A stretch of DNA of 64,000 bases from Bog-756 sp963753905 (GTDB taxonomy: Bacteria > Actinomycetota > Acidimicrobiia > Acidimicrobiales > RAAP-2). The position numbers were made by a program, and so were the translations under genes. Shown in pieces: positions 9,504-17,328 of the stretch (its first letter is position 1; each line of letters begins with the position of its first letter). A model generated the notes under the pieces. That model made no database searches. It worked only from the letters and a program-made list of their open reading frames with translations, and was not told where the DNA came from. Where the stretch lies: positions 2,170,001 through 2,234,000 of the forward strand of contig CAVWDZ010000001.1 in the NCBI GenBank assembly GCA_963753905.1, given 5' to 3'.

Positions 9504-10001
9504 TCACAGGGGTGGGGCCGGCGGTGGGCCGCTGCCCGGCACACTCGACCCGGTCCCCTCCCGGACCGCGGGGCCGCCGTGGGGATGGGCGTAGCGCGCG
9601 ACCACGACGGTTCCGAGACACGCGCCCCGACCCGTCACGTGGTTGCGCAACGAAAGGGTGACCTGGGCGGTCGAGGGGGGGTCGGCCACGGTGATCCAGC
9701 TCCCCACTCCCTTGAGCAGGGTGACCAGGTCACCGAGGTCGGTGTTCCCGAGGGCCACCGACTGTCCCGGGGCCACGAGACTGTGGGCCTGTACCGCGAG
9801 GCAGTCGTAGAACGCGTCGTCCAGGGCTGCGTTGCGCACGGTCACCGTCGACCGTTGGAGGCCGACCGTATGGACGGCGCGGACCGCCTGGACCGTCAGG
9901 CCGGCGAGGGCGAAGGCGCAGACCACCACGGCCGCCGCCGCCGCCCCGCCGGTGCGGAGACCGCGACCGCTCCTCCGACCTCGTGAAGCGGCGCCACGCA
10001 C
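9504..10001 (-). CDS. Small membrane-anchored protein of unknown function
   Basis: The product (165 aa) has an Arg-rich cytoplasmic start, one hydrophobic segment at about residues 18-40 and an exoplasmic remainder with two Cys (in FYDCLA and GACLGT) that might form a disulfide, ending in a Pro/Gly-rich tail. I do not recognise the family. It starts with GTG eight bases after a TAGCGT hexamer, which looks like an internal leaderless promoter, and a strong GC hairpin separates it from the gene before. Downstream it is only 16 bases from a membrane glycosyltransferase, so it may be an accessory subunit of that enzyme (inference). Confidence 0.65.
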   Translation of the reverse strand: MRGAASRGRRSGRGLRTGGAAAAAVVVCAFALAGLTVQAVRAVHTVGLQRSTVTVRNAALDDAFYDCLAVQAHSLVAPGQSVALGNTDLGDLVTLLKGVGSWITVADPPSTAQVTLSLRNHVTGRGACLGTVVVARYAHPHGGPAVREGTGSSVPGSGPPPAPPL

Positions 10002-10009
10002 AACAGACG

Positions 10010-10015
10010 ACGCTA
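10010..10015 (-). promoter_or_regulatory. -10 hexamer of an internal leaderless promoter
   Basis: TAGCGT on the minus strand is followed by eight bases and the GTG at 10001. It lies just downstream of the hairpin at 10024-10050, so transcription probably restarts here within the gene run. Confidence 0.5.
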
Positions 10016-10023
10016 CCAGTCGT

Positions 10024-10050
10024 CCGCCGGGGAATTGGTTCCCCCGGCGG
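10024..10050 (-). terminator. GC-rich hairpin, possible terminator or attenuator
   Basis: A perfect 9-bp stem (CCGCCGGGG with CCCCGGCGG) closes a 9-base loop. It sits 39 bases past the stop of the CGCGD gene ending at 10089. No T run follows, so intrinsic termination is uncertain; it may instead stabilise the 3' end of the upstream message. Confidence 0.45.
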
Positions 10051-10088
10051 GTTCCGCGGTCACGGCTGGCGGCCCTCGCGAAGAGCGA

Positions 10089-12146
10089 TCATCCCCCGGC
10101 GACGTCGGCCCCGGCACCGTGTGTCACGCATGCGGCCACGGCGGCGATGGCCGGCGGATCGCCCGGTCGCCCGAGGGCGGTGCACCGGTCGAACTCCTGC
10201 GACGTCGGGTCGGCGGGTGACCCCGCCGACCCGACCCCGGTCCAGACCCACGCCCCCGCTCGGCGCTCCGGAGGCCGGTCGAGGGCCGCGGTCATGATCC
10301 CGACGGTGAAGGGCACCCAGGCGACGCGGTCGTAGGGAGCCAGTCCGGGCTGGTCCGGGACCACCACCGTCGTGACCCCCCAGTCGTCGAGTGCCCGCCG
10401 TGCCGCGGCGACATCCCCGGGGTGCAGGACCTGCGGGGTGAAGGAGAACGAGGCGGTCCCGATGACCGCCTCGCCGGCCTGCTCCCGGCCCGCACGGGCC
10501 AGGATCCCGCCGGGGCCACCGCCGAGGACCATCCTGTAGGCCATTCCGTCGACGGCCTGCCACGTCATCGAACTCTCGATGACCTGGTTGGGGACGGGGA
10601 AGACCAGGAGCACCTGGTGGCCGTGGAGGTAGGGGGCGACCGTGCGGAACCATGTGGGCAACACCACCGGCTGAGCCGCGAGCGGGACGGTCGGCGCGAG
10701 GTAGGCGGCGATCGGGACGATGGCCACCGCCGCGACAGCGAGCCCGGCCGCCGCGGCGGTCCACCGCGACACGCCGCGGTCGGCGCGACCTGCTGCGCGG
10801 TGGCCGGGTCCTGCTGCGCGGCCGGCGCGTGCCTCGGTGCAACGGGCGACCGCGCCATGGGTGTGGTCCACGATCAGGGCGAGCATGGCTGCAGCCGCGA
10901 GGGTGGTCAGGAGGAGGAAGCGGCTCGGGATGATGTTCTGGAGGAGCGGCAGGCCGGAGAAGAGCTGCCAGGGAAGCCAGCTGTGCGGCCGCGCGCCGAG
11001 GGCCAGCGCGACGGTTGACGCCGCGACCCCGCTCCACAGCCAGAGCCGCCGATCGCGTCGCCAGACGATGAGACCGACCAGGAGCACGGCCACGAGGCCG
11101 ATGCCGACGTACTGGACCGAGAGGGTCTCCCCCTGGAAGCCCCCCACCCGATGGGTGAAGGCCTCGTAATGGGCGGAGGCGGCGGGTGGCACGACGTAGT
11201 CGCGCAAGGAGGTCCCCTCGTAGCCGAGGTAGAGCGTGGGCCAGACGGGGCCCGAGGTGTGGGCCTGGCCGGCCAGGGCATACCAGGCCGGCCAGGCCAG
11301 GAGCGCCAGCGCGGTCCCGGCAGCGGTGGCAGTCCCGACCAGAGCGTGGTGCCACCGCAGCCGCAGGTCGTCGGGATGGGCGATCCCCCAGGCAGCCAGC
11401 AGTGCGCCGGCGATGACTGCGCCCATCACGACGATGACCAGCACCTCGGTCCCGATGAAGAACTGGAGCACCAGGAGCAGCCCGAGCCCCACACCCACGG
11501 CGACCGGGCGGCGGCGCTGGCGGACCCAGAGCTCGTCGAGGCAGAGCGCCACGAGCGGGGGGACCGGCGCCATGCCCACCATCAGGTGGGCGTCCGTGAG
11601 GCTCACGATGACGAGCGGCGAGAACCCGTAGACGAGTCCGGCGGCGAAGGCCGCTGGTTGCCAGGACACCCAACGCCTCACCAGCACGAAGAGCGCCAGG
11701 GCCGAGAGCGCGGGCGCGAGGGTGACCGCGATGTCGAGACTGGCCACCGGGCCGAAGAGCCAGGTGACCGGAGCCAGCACCAGTCCGACGGCGAGCGCGC
11801 TCGTGTTGGCGAGCAGGTTGACACCGCCCGGATAGGACATGGCCGTCGAGAAGAAGGGGTTGAGCCCGTGTGCCAACGCGTGCGCCGGCCAGGCGAGGAA
11901 CCAGAGGATGAGCGAGCTGTCGCCACATCCGCAGGTCGTCGTCGTGGTCGGGTGGCCCGACCAGACGTTCCACCAGACCAGGACGGAGAGGGCGAGATAG
12001 CCGCCCGCTGCGAGGAGGAGGTCGCGCGACGCGTGCCGGCCGCGGCCACCCGGTCGCAGCACCGGTTCCTCGCCGGCCGCGCCGGTGTCGGCGGCAGCGG
12101 CCGCTGGAAGGGCTGCTCGCTCCGACGCGTGCAGGACCCGGCTCAC
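10089..12146 (-). CDS. Large membrane protein of the CGCGD family (GT-C-like), paralogue 2
   Basis: This 685-aa multi-pass protein carries TTTTTCGCGD (loop Asp at residue 76), then WFLAWPAHALAHG, SYPGGVNLL, RRWVSWQPAAF and LDELWVRQRRRP. Its soluble tail contains DDWGVTTVVVPDQPGL. These blocks align with the genes at 5922-7958 and 12143-14041, so the three arose by gene duplication. The GTG at 12146 overlaps the stop of the preceding gene (GTGA), which settles the start although the frame stays open further upstream. Function as an exoplasmic glycosyltransferase is inferred from topology; the conserved paired Cys before the Asp is a family mark I cannot assign. Confidence 0.7.
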   Translation of the reverse strand: MSRVLHASERAALPAAAAADTGAAGEEPVLRPGGRGRHASRDLLLAAGGYLALSVLVWWNVWSGHPTTTTTCGCGDSSLILWFLAWPAHALAHGLNPFFSTAMSYPGGVNLLANTSALAVGLVLAPVTWLFGPVASLDIAVTLAPALSALALFVLVRRWVSWQPAAFAAGLVYGFSPLVIVSLTDAHLMVGMAPVPPLVALCLDELWVRQRRRPVAVGVGLGLLLVLQFFIGTEVLVIVVMGAVIAGALLAAWGIAHPDDLRLRWHHALVGTATAAGTALALLAWPAWYALAGQAHTSGPVWPTLYLGYEGTSLRDYVVPPAASAHYEAFTHRVGGFQGETLSVQYVGIGLVAVLLVGLIVWRRDRRLWLWSGVAASTVALALGARPHSWLPWQLFSGLPLLQNIIPSRFLLLTTLAAAAMLALIVDHTHGAVARCTEARAGRAAGPGHRAAGRADRGVSRWTAAAAGLAVAAVAIVPIAAYLAPTVPLAAQPVVLPTWFRTVAPYLHGHQVLLVFPVPNQVIESSMTWQAVDGMAYRMVLGGGPGGILARAGREQAGEAVIGTASFSFTPQVLHPGDVAAARRALDDWGVTTVVVPDQPGLAPYDRVAWVPFTVGIMTAALDRPPERRAGAWVWTGVGSAGSPADPTSQEFDRCTALGRPGDPPAIAAVAACVTHGAGADVAGG

Positions 12147-14041
12147 CGTGCGGACCCGAGCACGCAGTCGGGCACGGCCTCGGGGCGCTGGTCGGAGGAC
12201 AGCGCGCCGGTCGTGCACGCGGTGAAGGCGGCGGTCGACACGACGAGCGGAGGAGTGCCCCTGGGCACCGACGACCAGACCCACGCGGCATGGTCGTAGG
12301 CCGGCGCGACGCCGATGGCCGCCGTCATGAGGGCGACCGCGTAGGTCGGGCTCCTCCCCTGCTCGTAGACCGGGAGCCCGGGCTGGTCCGGGACGACCAC
12401 CGTGGTGACCCCCCATGTCGTGAGCGCCTCACGGACCGCGGCCAGGTTCGCCGGTGTCGGCGCCGGCAGCGGTGCGAGGGCCAGCGACGCACCGAAGAGC
12501 ACCTCGAACCCCGCGCGCGCGGCACCGGCGTGCACCGGCTGGCCCTCCGGTCCCCCACCCCCGGCCTGGGCCCAGCGCATGGCGTCGAGCGCCTGCCAGG
12601 CCTGGGAGGACTGGAGTCCGGAGAACGGGGCCGGGTAGGCGAGGACCACCTTCCCGGGCGGCAGGGTGTGGCCGACCTCCGCGAACCAGCGCGGCACCAC
12701 CACAGGCCGTGTGGTCAGGGGGAGGTTCGGCCAGAGGACGATCACCGTCGGGACGACCGCCACCGCGACCACCAGCCATCCGGCGACCCCTCCCGCCTCG
12801 CACCAGACCCGGTCGGCCACAATCCCGGCCATGACGGCCACACAGAGGGCGACCACGAGGGTGAACCGCGCCTCGACGATGTCCCCGACCCAGGGGATCC
12901 GCTCCACGGACTGCCACGGCACCCAGGAACCGTGCCCGGGGCCGAGCGAGAGCACCGCGGCCACCAACCCGACCGACCCGAAGAGCAGCAGCCGTCGGTC
13001 GTGACGCCAGATCACCGTCCCGACCACCGAGATCACGAGCACACCGAGGCCGAGGTACCCGAGTCCGACCAGGACCGGGCCCTGGTACCCGCCGAAGCGG
13101 AGCATCCCCGGGCGCAGATCAGCGAGCCCGGTGGCCGAGACGAACGAAGCGGGTGTCGTCCCGAAGCGGCCGACGGCCCCGTTCGACCAGACAGGGCCGT
13201 CGAGGTGAGCGGGACCGCGCACCAGGAACCAGAGCGGATAGGCCAGCACCACCGCGGCCAGGCCCGCCGCGACGGCGAGGCCCCGAACGGCGTGCCCCGC
13301 CCGCTGCGTGACGTCGACCGGCGATCGCCACGCGACCGCACCCACAAGCAGAGCCGTACCGACCACGGTGGCGATGGTCGTGATCAGCAGCACCTCGGTG
13401 CTGAGGAAGAACTGGAGCACGACCAGTCCGGCGAGCAGGGCCCCGACCCGGTACGGGGAGCGCCGCTGGCGGACCAGCAGCTCGTCGAGGATCAGCACGA
13501 CCAACGGCGGGACGGCCAGGAAGGCGATGTTGAGCTGGTTGAGGGCGAGCTCGGAGAGCACGAAGGGGGAGAAGCCGTAGGCCACTCCCCCGAAGAATGC
13601 GGCGGGGCCCCAGGAGACCCAGCGCCGCAGCAGCACGAACATGGCGAGGGCCGAGAGGGCCGGCGCCAGGGTGAGGGCCACGTTCATGGACACGACCGGC
13701 CCGACCACCAGGGTGACCGGGGTCAAGAGGACCCCGAGTGCCAGCACGCTGGTATCGGTGAGCAGGTTGATCCCGGTCGGATGGAACAACCACTGCGAAT
13801 AGAGCACACTCTGCCCGTGGCCGAGCGCGTATGCGGGCCAGGCGAAGAACCAGAGGAACCGGGCGGCGTCGCCGCACCCGCAGGTGGTGGTCGACGAGGG
13901 GTGGGTGCTCCAGACGCCCCACCAGAGCGCGATCGCGAGAAGCAGGTAGAGCACCCCGGCCACCGCGGTGCTCCGGATGCCGATCGGCGGATGCGACACC
14001 CGTCGCTCCGGACCGGCGACCGCCGGTGGTGCGCCGGTCAC
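12143..14041 (-). CDS. Large membrane protein of the CGCGD family (GT-C-like), paralogue 3
   Basis: This 632-aa product is the shortest of the three paralogues. It has SSTTTCGCGD (loop Asp at residue 58), WFFAWPAYALGHG, LFHPTGINLL, LRRWVSWGPAAF, LDELLVRQRRSP and the tail block TTWGVTTVVVPDQPGLPVYEQ. The GTG at 14041 overlaps the stop of the AftB-like gene (GTGA) and its own stop overlaps the next GTG, so three genes are translationally linked. As with its paralogues, a GT-C role with polyprenyl-linked donors is an inference. Divergence in the middle membrane segments suggests the three differ in substrate. Confidence 0.7.
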   Translation of the reverse strand: MTGAPPAVAGPERRVSHPPIGIRSTAVAGVLYLLLAIALWWGVWSTHPSSTTTCGCGDAARFLWFFAWPAYALGHGQSVLYSQWLFHPTGINLLTDTSVLALGVLLTPVTLVVGPVVSMNVALTLAPALSALAMFVLLRRWVSWGPAAFFGGVAYGFSPFVLSELALNQLNIAFLAVPPLVVLILDELLVRQRRSPYRVGALLAGLVVLQFFLSTEVLLITTIATVVGTALLVGAVAWRSPVDVTQRAGHAVRGLAVAAGLAAVVLAYPLWFLVRGPAHLDGPVWSNGAVGRFGTTPASFVSATGLADLRPGMLRFGGYQGPVLVGLGYLGLGVLVISVVGTVIWRHDRRLLLFGSVGLVAAVLSLGPGHGSWVPWQSVERIPWVGDIVEARFTLVVALCVAVMAGIVADRVWCEAGGVAGWLVVAVAVVPTVIVLWPNLPLTTRPVVVPRWFAEVGHTLPPGKVVLAYPAPFSGLQSSQAWQALDAMRWAQAGGGGPEGQPVHAGAARAGFEVLFGASLALAPLPAPTPANLAAVREALTTWGVTTVVVPDQPGLPVYEQGRSPTYAVALMTAAIGVAPAYDHAAWVWSSVPRGTPPLVVSTAAFTACTTGALSSDQRPEAVPDCVLGSAR

Positions 14042-15879
14042 CGGGACCCGTCGGGGGACTGCGGGGCGGTCCGACCGCAGAGCTGGATGGCGGCCACGAC
14101 CGGATCGGCGCTGTACGAGAAGGTGGTGAAGCCCCACGCGTGGTCCATGTCGGCGACGGCCTGCGAGACCGTCCAGGGAGCGGTCACCGCGTGCAGGTAC
14201 CCGGCCAAGGGGTTGCAGCCGAGCGCGACCCTGGCCGCGCCGATGTCCCGGGAGGACGGCCCGCCGGCCACGGGCGCGGTCCCGGGAACACCGAACCGGG
14301 CCAGCATCCAGGCCGGGCCGATGAACTTCTCGTGGCCCGGTCGCGCGTGGCGGACGACGGTGGTGTGGCTGCCGACGGGGTTGGCCAGCGAGTACTCGTC
14401 GAAGACGTAGACACTCGGACCGGCCAGGTAGCCGATGACGCCGATCGCGGGGAGGTCGACCGCCAAGGAGAACCGAAGTCCTGACCGTGCCGGGCGGGTC
14501 GCGGCCGTGGCGACCGGGAGGAAGGGGTTCGTGACGACCACCAACGCGCTGCGGCCCGCCGGCTCGGCCCTGGACAACCCGGTCAGGCTCGCCGCCGCGG
14601 CCCCGGAGAGCGCCCTGCGGTAATCGCCCGCGGTGACCGGGTGGGCCTCGCCGGTCGCCGTGATCCAGCTGTTGCGCTCGTTGGAGATGAAGACGGTCTG
14701 GGGTGTGAGCCCGGCGACCCTGGGAGGCACGAACCGCAGCCAGCCGGCACAGACCACCGCCCAGACCACGATGGCCACCACGGGCACGACGAGCACGCCC
14801 CGCAGCTGGCCGAGGTCCACCCAGACCGGGAGCAGGAGAGCGAAGAGTCCGGGCAGGAGGAGGCGGGCGTGCATGTAGTCACCACCCAGATGGACCACGT
14901 AGAGCACGTCGGCCGCGCCCACCACCAGGGGGGTGGCTACCAGGAGCACCCCCCTGCGATCGCCGGCTCGCCACCATGCCGAGGTGCGAACGAAGACGAC
15001 CGGGACGGCGAAGGCCAGCGGCACCCAGAGGGTGTAGGGAGCGAGCAGGTTCCAGAGATAGGTGGCCCCCTGTGACCACCACGACGCTCCCGCCGCCTTG
15101 GCCAGTGCGGTGGAGGGGACGACCAGCGCGTAGTAGGCCATCCGGAAGAGCTCGTATGCAAGGGGGACGGCCAGCGCGGCCAGCAGCAGCGCCGTGCCCT
15201 GCCTCCACCGGGACGCGCCCTCTTTGGGCCGCGCCAGCATGAGCAGGGCTGCCAGCAGGATGGCCGACCCGAGGACCAGTTCGGGCCGGATGAGGCAACC
15301 GAGTCCGAACACGACGGCTGCCGGCACCGGTCTGCCCCGACCGATCTCGAGACGGACCAGGAGCAGGAACGAGCCCCCCAGCCAGAGGAACACCATCGAC
15401 ATCTCGAGACCGGAGGTGGCGAACTCCCACACCCCGGCCACCACCGACGCCACGAGCAGGCCGAGCGGAAAGACCGTACCCTCGCCCCGCGACTGCCCGA
15501 GCCGCACAGCGGCCAGGCCCCCGGCCAGGAAACCGCTTCCGGTGCAGACCAGGCCGAGCACCACCGACGTCCACTCGAGCGACGCGAAGGGCAGCACGAC
15601 GTGGAGCCCGGCGAGGGTCAGCAGCCACAACGGGTCGGAATCCGCTTCGACCCGCTCGCCGACGTTGAAGACCGGGCCGTAGCCGGCCAGCAGGTTGTGG
15701 ATGATCCTGAAGTCGATGAAGGCGTCCTCGTCGACCCACCGGTACATCCACGCGCCGATCAGCACGATGACCACGGGGATCAGCACCGGCCACCACCCGG
15801 CGAGGCGACCCGGGGTCCGAGCCTCCTGGGCCACCGGGGTCTCGTCCGGGGCACCCGGGTGCTGGCCGGCCGGAGCCAT
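14038..15879 (-). CDS. Membrane glycosyltransferase resembling AftB-type arabinofuranosyltransferases
   Basis: This 613-aa protein has about ten membrane segments and a C-terminal exoplasmic domain. After the first segment it reads WVDEDAFIDF (acidic residues 50-52), then GPVFNVGERVEADSDPLW. That pattern (D-D/E-A-F/Y-I...NPGERVEGYTNPLW) is known from AftB of mycobacterial arabinogalactan synthesis and related GT-C proteins. The ATG at 15879 follows GTGGGGGA, a good ribosome site; earlier residues in the frame look non-coding. It is first in the minus-strand run, so it probably shares a promoter with the CGCGD paralogues. Arabinose as substrate is not established. Confidence 0.72.
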   Translation of the reverse strand: MAPAGQHPGAPDETPVAQEARTPGRLAGWWPVLIPVVIVLIGAWMYRWVDEDAFIDFRIIHNLLAGYGPVFNVGERVEADSDPLWLLTLAGLHVVLPFASLEWTSVVLGLVCTGSGFLAGGLAAVRLGQSRGEGTVFPLGLLVASVVAGVWEFATSGLEMSMVFLWLGGSFLLLVRLEIGRGRPVPAAVVFGLGCLIRPELVLGSAILLAALLMLARPKEGASRWRQGTALLLAALAVPLAYELFRMAYYALVVPSTALAKAAGASWWSQGATYLWNLLAPYTLWVPLAFAVPVVFVRTSAWWRAGDRRGVLLVATPLVVGAADVLYVVHLGGDYMHARLLLPGLFALLLPVWVDLGQLRGVLVVPVVAIVVWAVVCAGWLRFVPPRVAGLTPQTVFISNERNSWITATGEAHPVTAGDYRRALSGAAAASLTGLSRAEPAGRSALVVVTNPFLPVATAATRPARSGLRFSLAVDLPAIGVIGYLAGPSVYVFDEYSLANPVGSHTTVVRHARPGHEKFIGPAWMLARFGVPGTAPVAGGPSSRDIGAARVALGCNPLAGYLHAVTAPWTVSQAVADMDHAWGFTTFSYSADPVVAAIQLCGRTAPQSPDGSR

Positions 15880-15907
15880 GGTGTCCCCCACGCGCGCGAT
15901 GGCCGAG

Positions 15908-15913
15908 ATGGTA
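15908..15913 (-). promoter_or_regulatory. Probable -10 hexamer of the membrane glycosyltransferase operon
   Basis: TACCAT on the minus strand lies 28 bases before the ATG at 15879, giving a short leader that holds the ribosome site. Confidence 0.4.
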
Positions 15914-15990
15914 GTGGAGCGCCCCCGGCGACCGGGATCCGCGACCGTCCCGCGCGTGGACCGGGCCGCGGATCTCCAGAGGGCATGCGG

Positions 15991-15996
15991 TACCAT
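15991..15996 (+). promoter_or_regulatory. -10 hexamer of a leaderless transcript
   Basis: TACCAT is followed by seven bases and the ATG at 16004. No ribosome site is present, so the acyltransferase gene probably has no 5' leader. Confidence 0.55.
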
Positions 15997-16003
15997 CGCC
16001 GCG

Positions 16004-17266
16004 ATGGGCGCACCCGGTCTGCAGCCGTCCGACCAGGTGGCGCCCGAGCTGGCGGTCGGTGCGCCGGTCACCTCCGGTCCGTCGGATCTCGGCGCAGACA
16101 CTGCCGATCTCCCGTCCAGTGCCGACACCCCACCGGACGGTGGTGGAGTAGCCGAGGAAGACGTCGCACAGCCTCCGTTCCGGTTGGGCAACCGCCCACC
16201 GCTGACCGGCTTGCGGGCACTCGCGGTCGCCGCAGTGCTCGTCTACCACTCCAACTTCAGTTCGATGCCCGGAGCGTGGGCTGCCCTCCAGGTGTTCTTC
16301 GTGCTCAGCGGCTTCCTGATCACGGCCATGCTGGCCGGTGAGGGGCGGCGCAAGGGACGCATCAGCATGACGGGCTTCTACAAACGCCGTGTCGTGCGGC
16401 TCGTGCCACCGTTGCTTCTGACGATCGGGCTCCTCGCCCTCTATGCAGCCTTCGTACACGTGGCCGATGCCGTCACGCGGTTGTGGGGGGACAGCTTCGC
16501 CGCGATGTTCTACTACGCCGACTACCGCCAGGCCTTCGGGCACGCCCCCTTCTTCGGCTACCTCGCCCAGACCTGGTCCCTCTCGGTCGAGGAGCAGTTC
16601 TACATCGTCTGGTCGGTGCTGATGTTGGCCGCGGTGGCCACCCACCGCGTGCGCCTGGCCTACGTCTTCGCGATCGGCGGGCTGGCCCTGAGCGTGGCCG
16701 ACCGGCTCTGGTGGGTCTACCACGCGCACCAGCTCACGACCACGGCCTTCGACAAGGTCTTCGACCGCGCCTACTACGCCTTCGACACCCGGGCGGACGC
16801 GCTCTTCCTCGGATGCCTCCTCGGGCTGATCGCGGCCGACGGCTATCTCGAGCGCTGGCCCCGATGGGCCAAGACCGTGCTCACCGTCTCCGCACTCGCC
16901 TCGGCGGCGTTCCTGGCGTGGGTCCTCCTCTACGCACAACTGTTCACCCGGAGCCTGCTGGTCTGGGGGCTGTCTGCGACAGCGGTGGCCTCGGCGGTGA
17001 TCGTGGCCTACTTCGTGGTCAGTCCGAAGGGCATCGGCTCTCGCCTCGTCGGGGTCGGCCTCCTGGTCTTCATCGGCGACATCTCGTACACCGTCTACCT
17101 GGTGCACTGGCCGGTCTACCTCGCTCTCCAGCCCTCCGAGACCGGATGGGGATTCTGGCCCACCGAGGTGGTCCGACTCGCGGTCGTGTTCGCGATCGCC
17201 GTCGCCAGCTGGTTCTTGATCGAGCGACCGCTCATGCGGTGGAGGCAGCGCTCCGCAGCCCGGTGA
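16004..17266 (+). CDS. Membrane acyltransferase 3 without SGNH domain
   Basis: The product (420 aa) has a roughly 65-residue acidic N-terminal tail and then a complete Acyltransferase_3 domain with about ten membrane segments: conserved His in VYHSNF (about 82), FFVLSGFLITAML, QTWSLSVEEQFYIVW and FLIERPLMRW near the end. It lacks the SGNH extension of its neighbours, so it may act on another substrate or pass the acyl group to a partner. Start choice rests on the leaderless promoter directly before the ATG. It ends 62 bases before a second acyltransferase on the same strand that has its own promoter. Confidence 0.87.
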   Translation: MGAPGLQPSDQVAPELAVGAPVTSGPSDLGADTADLPSSADTPPDGGGVAEEDVAQPPFRLGNRPPLTGLRALAVAAVLVYHSNFSSMPGAWAALQVFFVLSGFLITAMLAGEGRRKGRISMTGFYKRRVVRLVPPLLLTIGLLALYAAFVHVADAVTRLWGDSFAAMFYYADYRQAFGHAPFFGYLAQTWSLSVEEQFYIVWSVLMLAAVATHRVRLAYVFAIGGLALSVADRLWWVYHAHQLTTTAFDKVFDRAYYAFDTRADALFLGCLLGLIAADGYLERWPRWAKTVLTVSALASAAFLAWVLLYAQLFTRSLLVWGLSATAVASAVIVAYFVVSPKGIGSRLVGVGLLVFIGDISYTVYLVHWPVYLALQPSETGWGFWPTEVVRLAVVFAIAVASWFLIERPLMRWRQRSAAR

Positions 17267-17316
17267 ACGGGCAGTCGGCAGCTGAGCGCGTGCCCGGGAA
17301 CGGACCGGTCGGGAGC

Positions 17317-17322
17317 TACGAT
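17317..17322 (+). promoter_or_regulatory. -10 hexamer of a leaderless transcript
   Basis: TACGAT is followed by six bases and the GTG at 17329. The long open frame upstream is in a non-coding frame of the preceding gene, so this signal decides the start. Confidence 0.55.
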
Positions 17323-17328
17323 TCGCAG

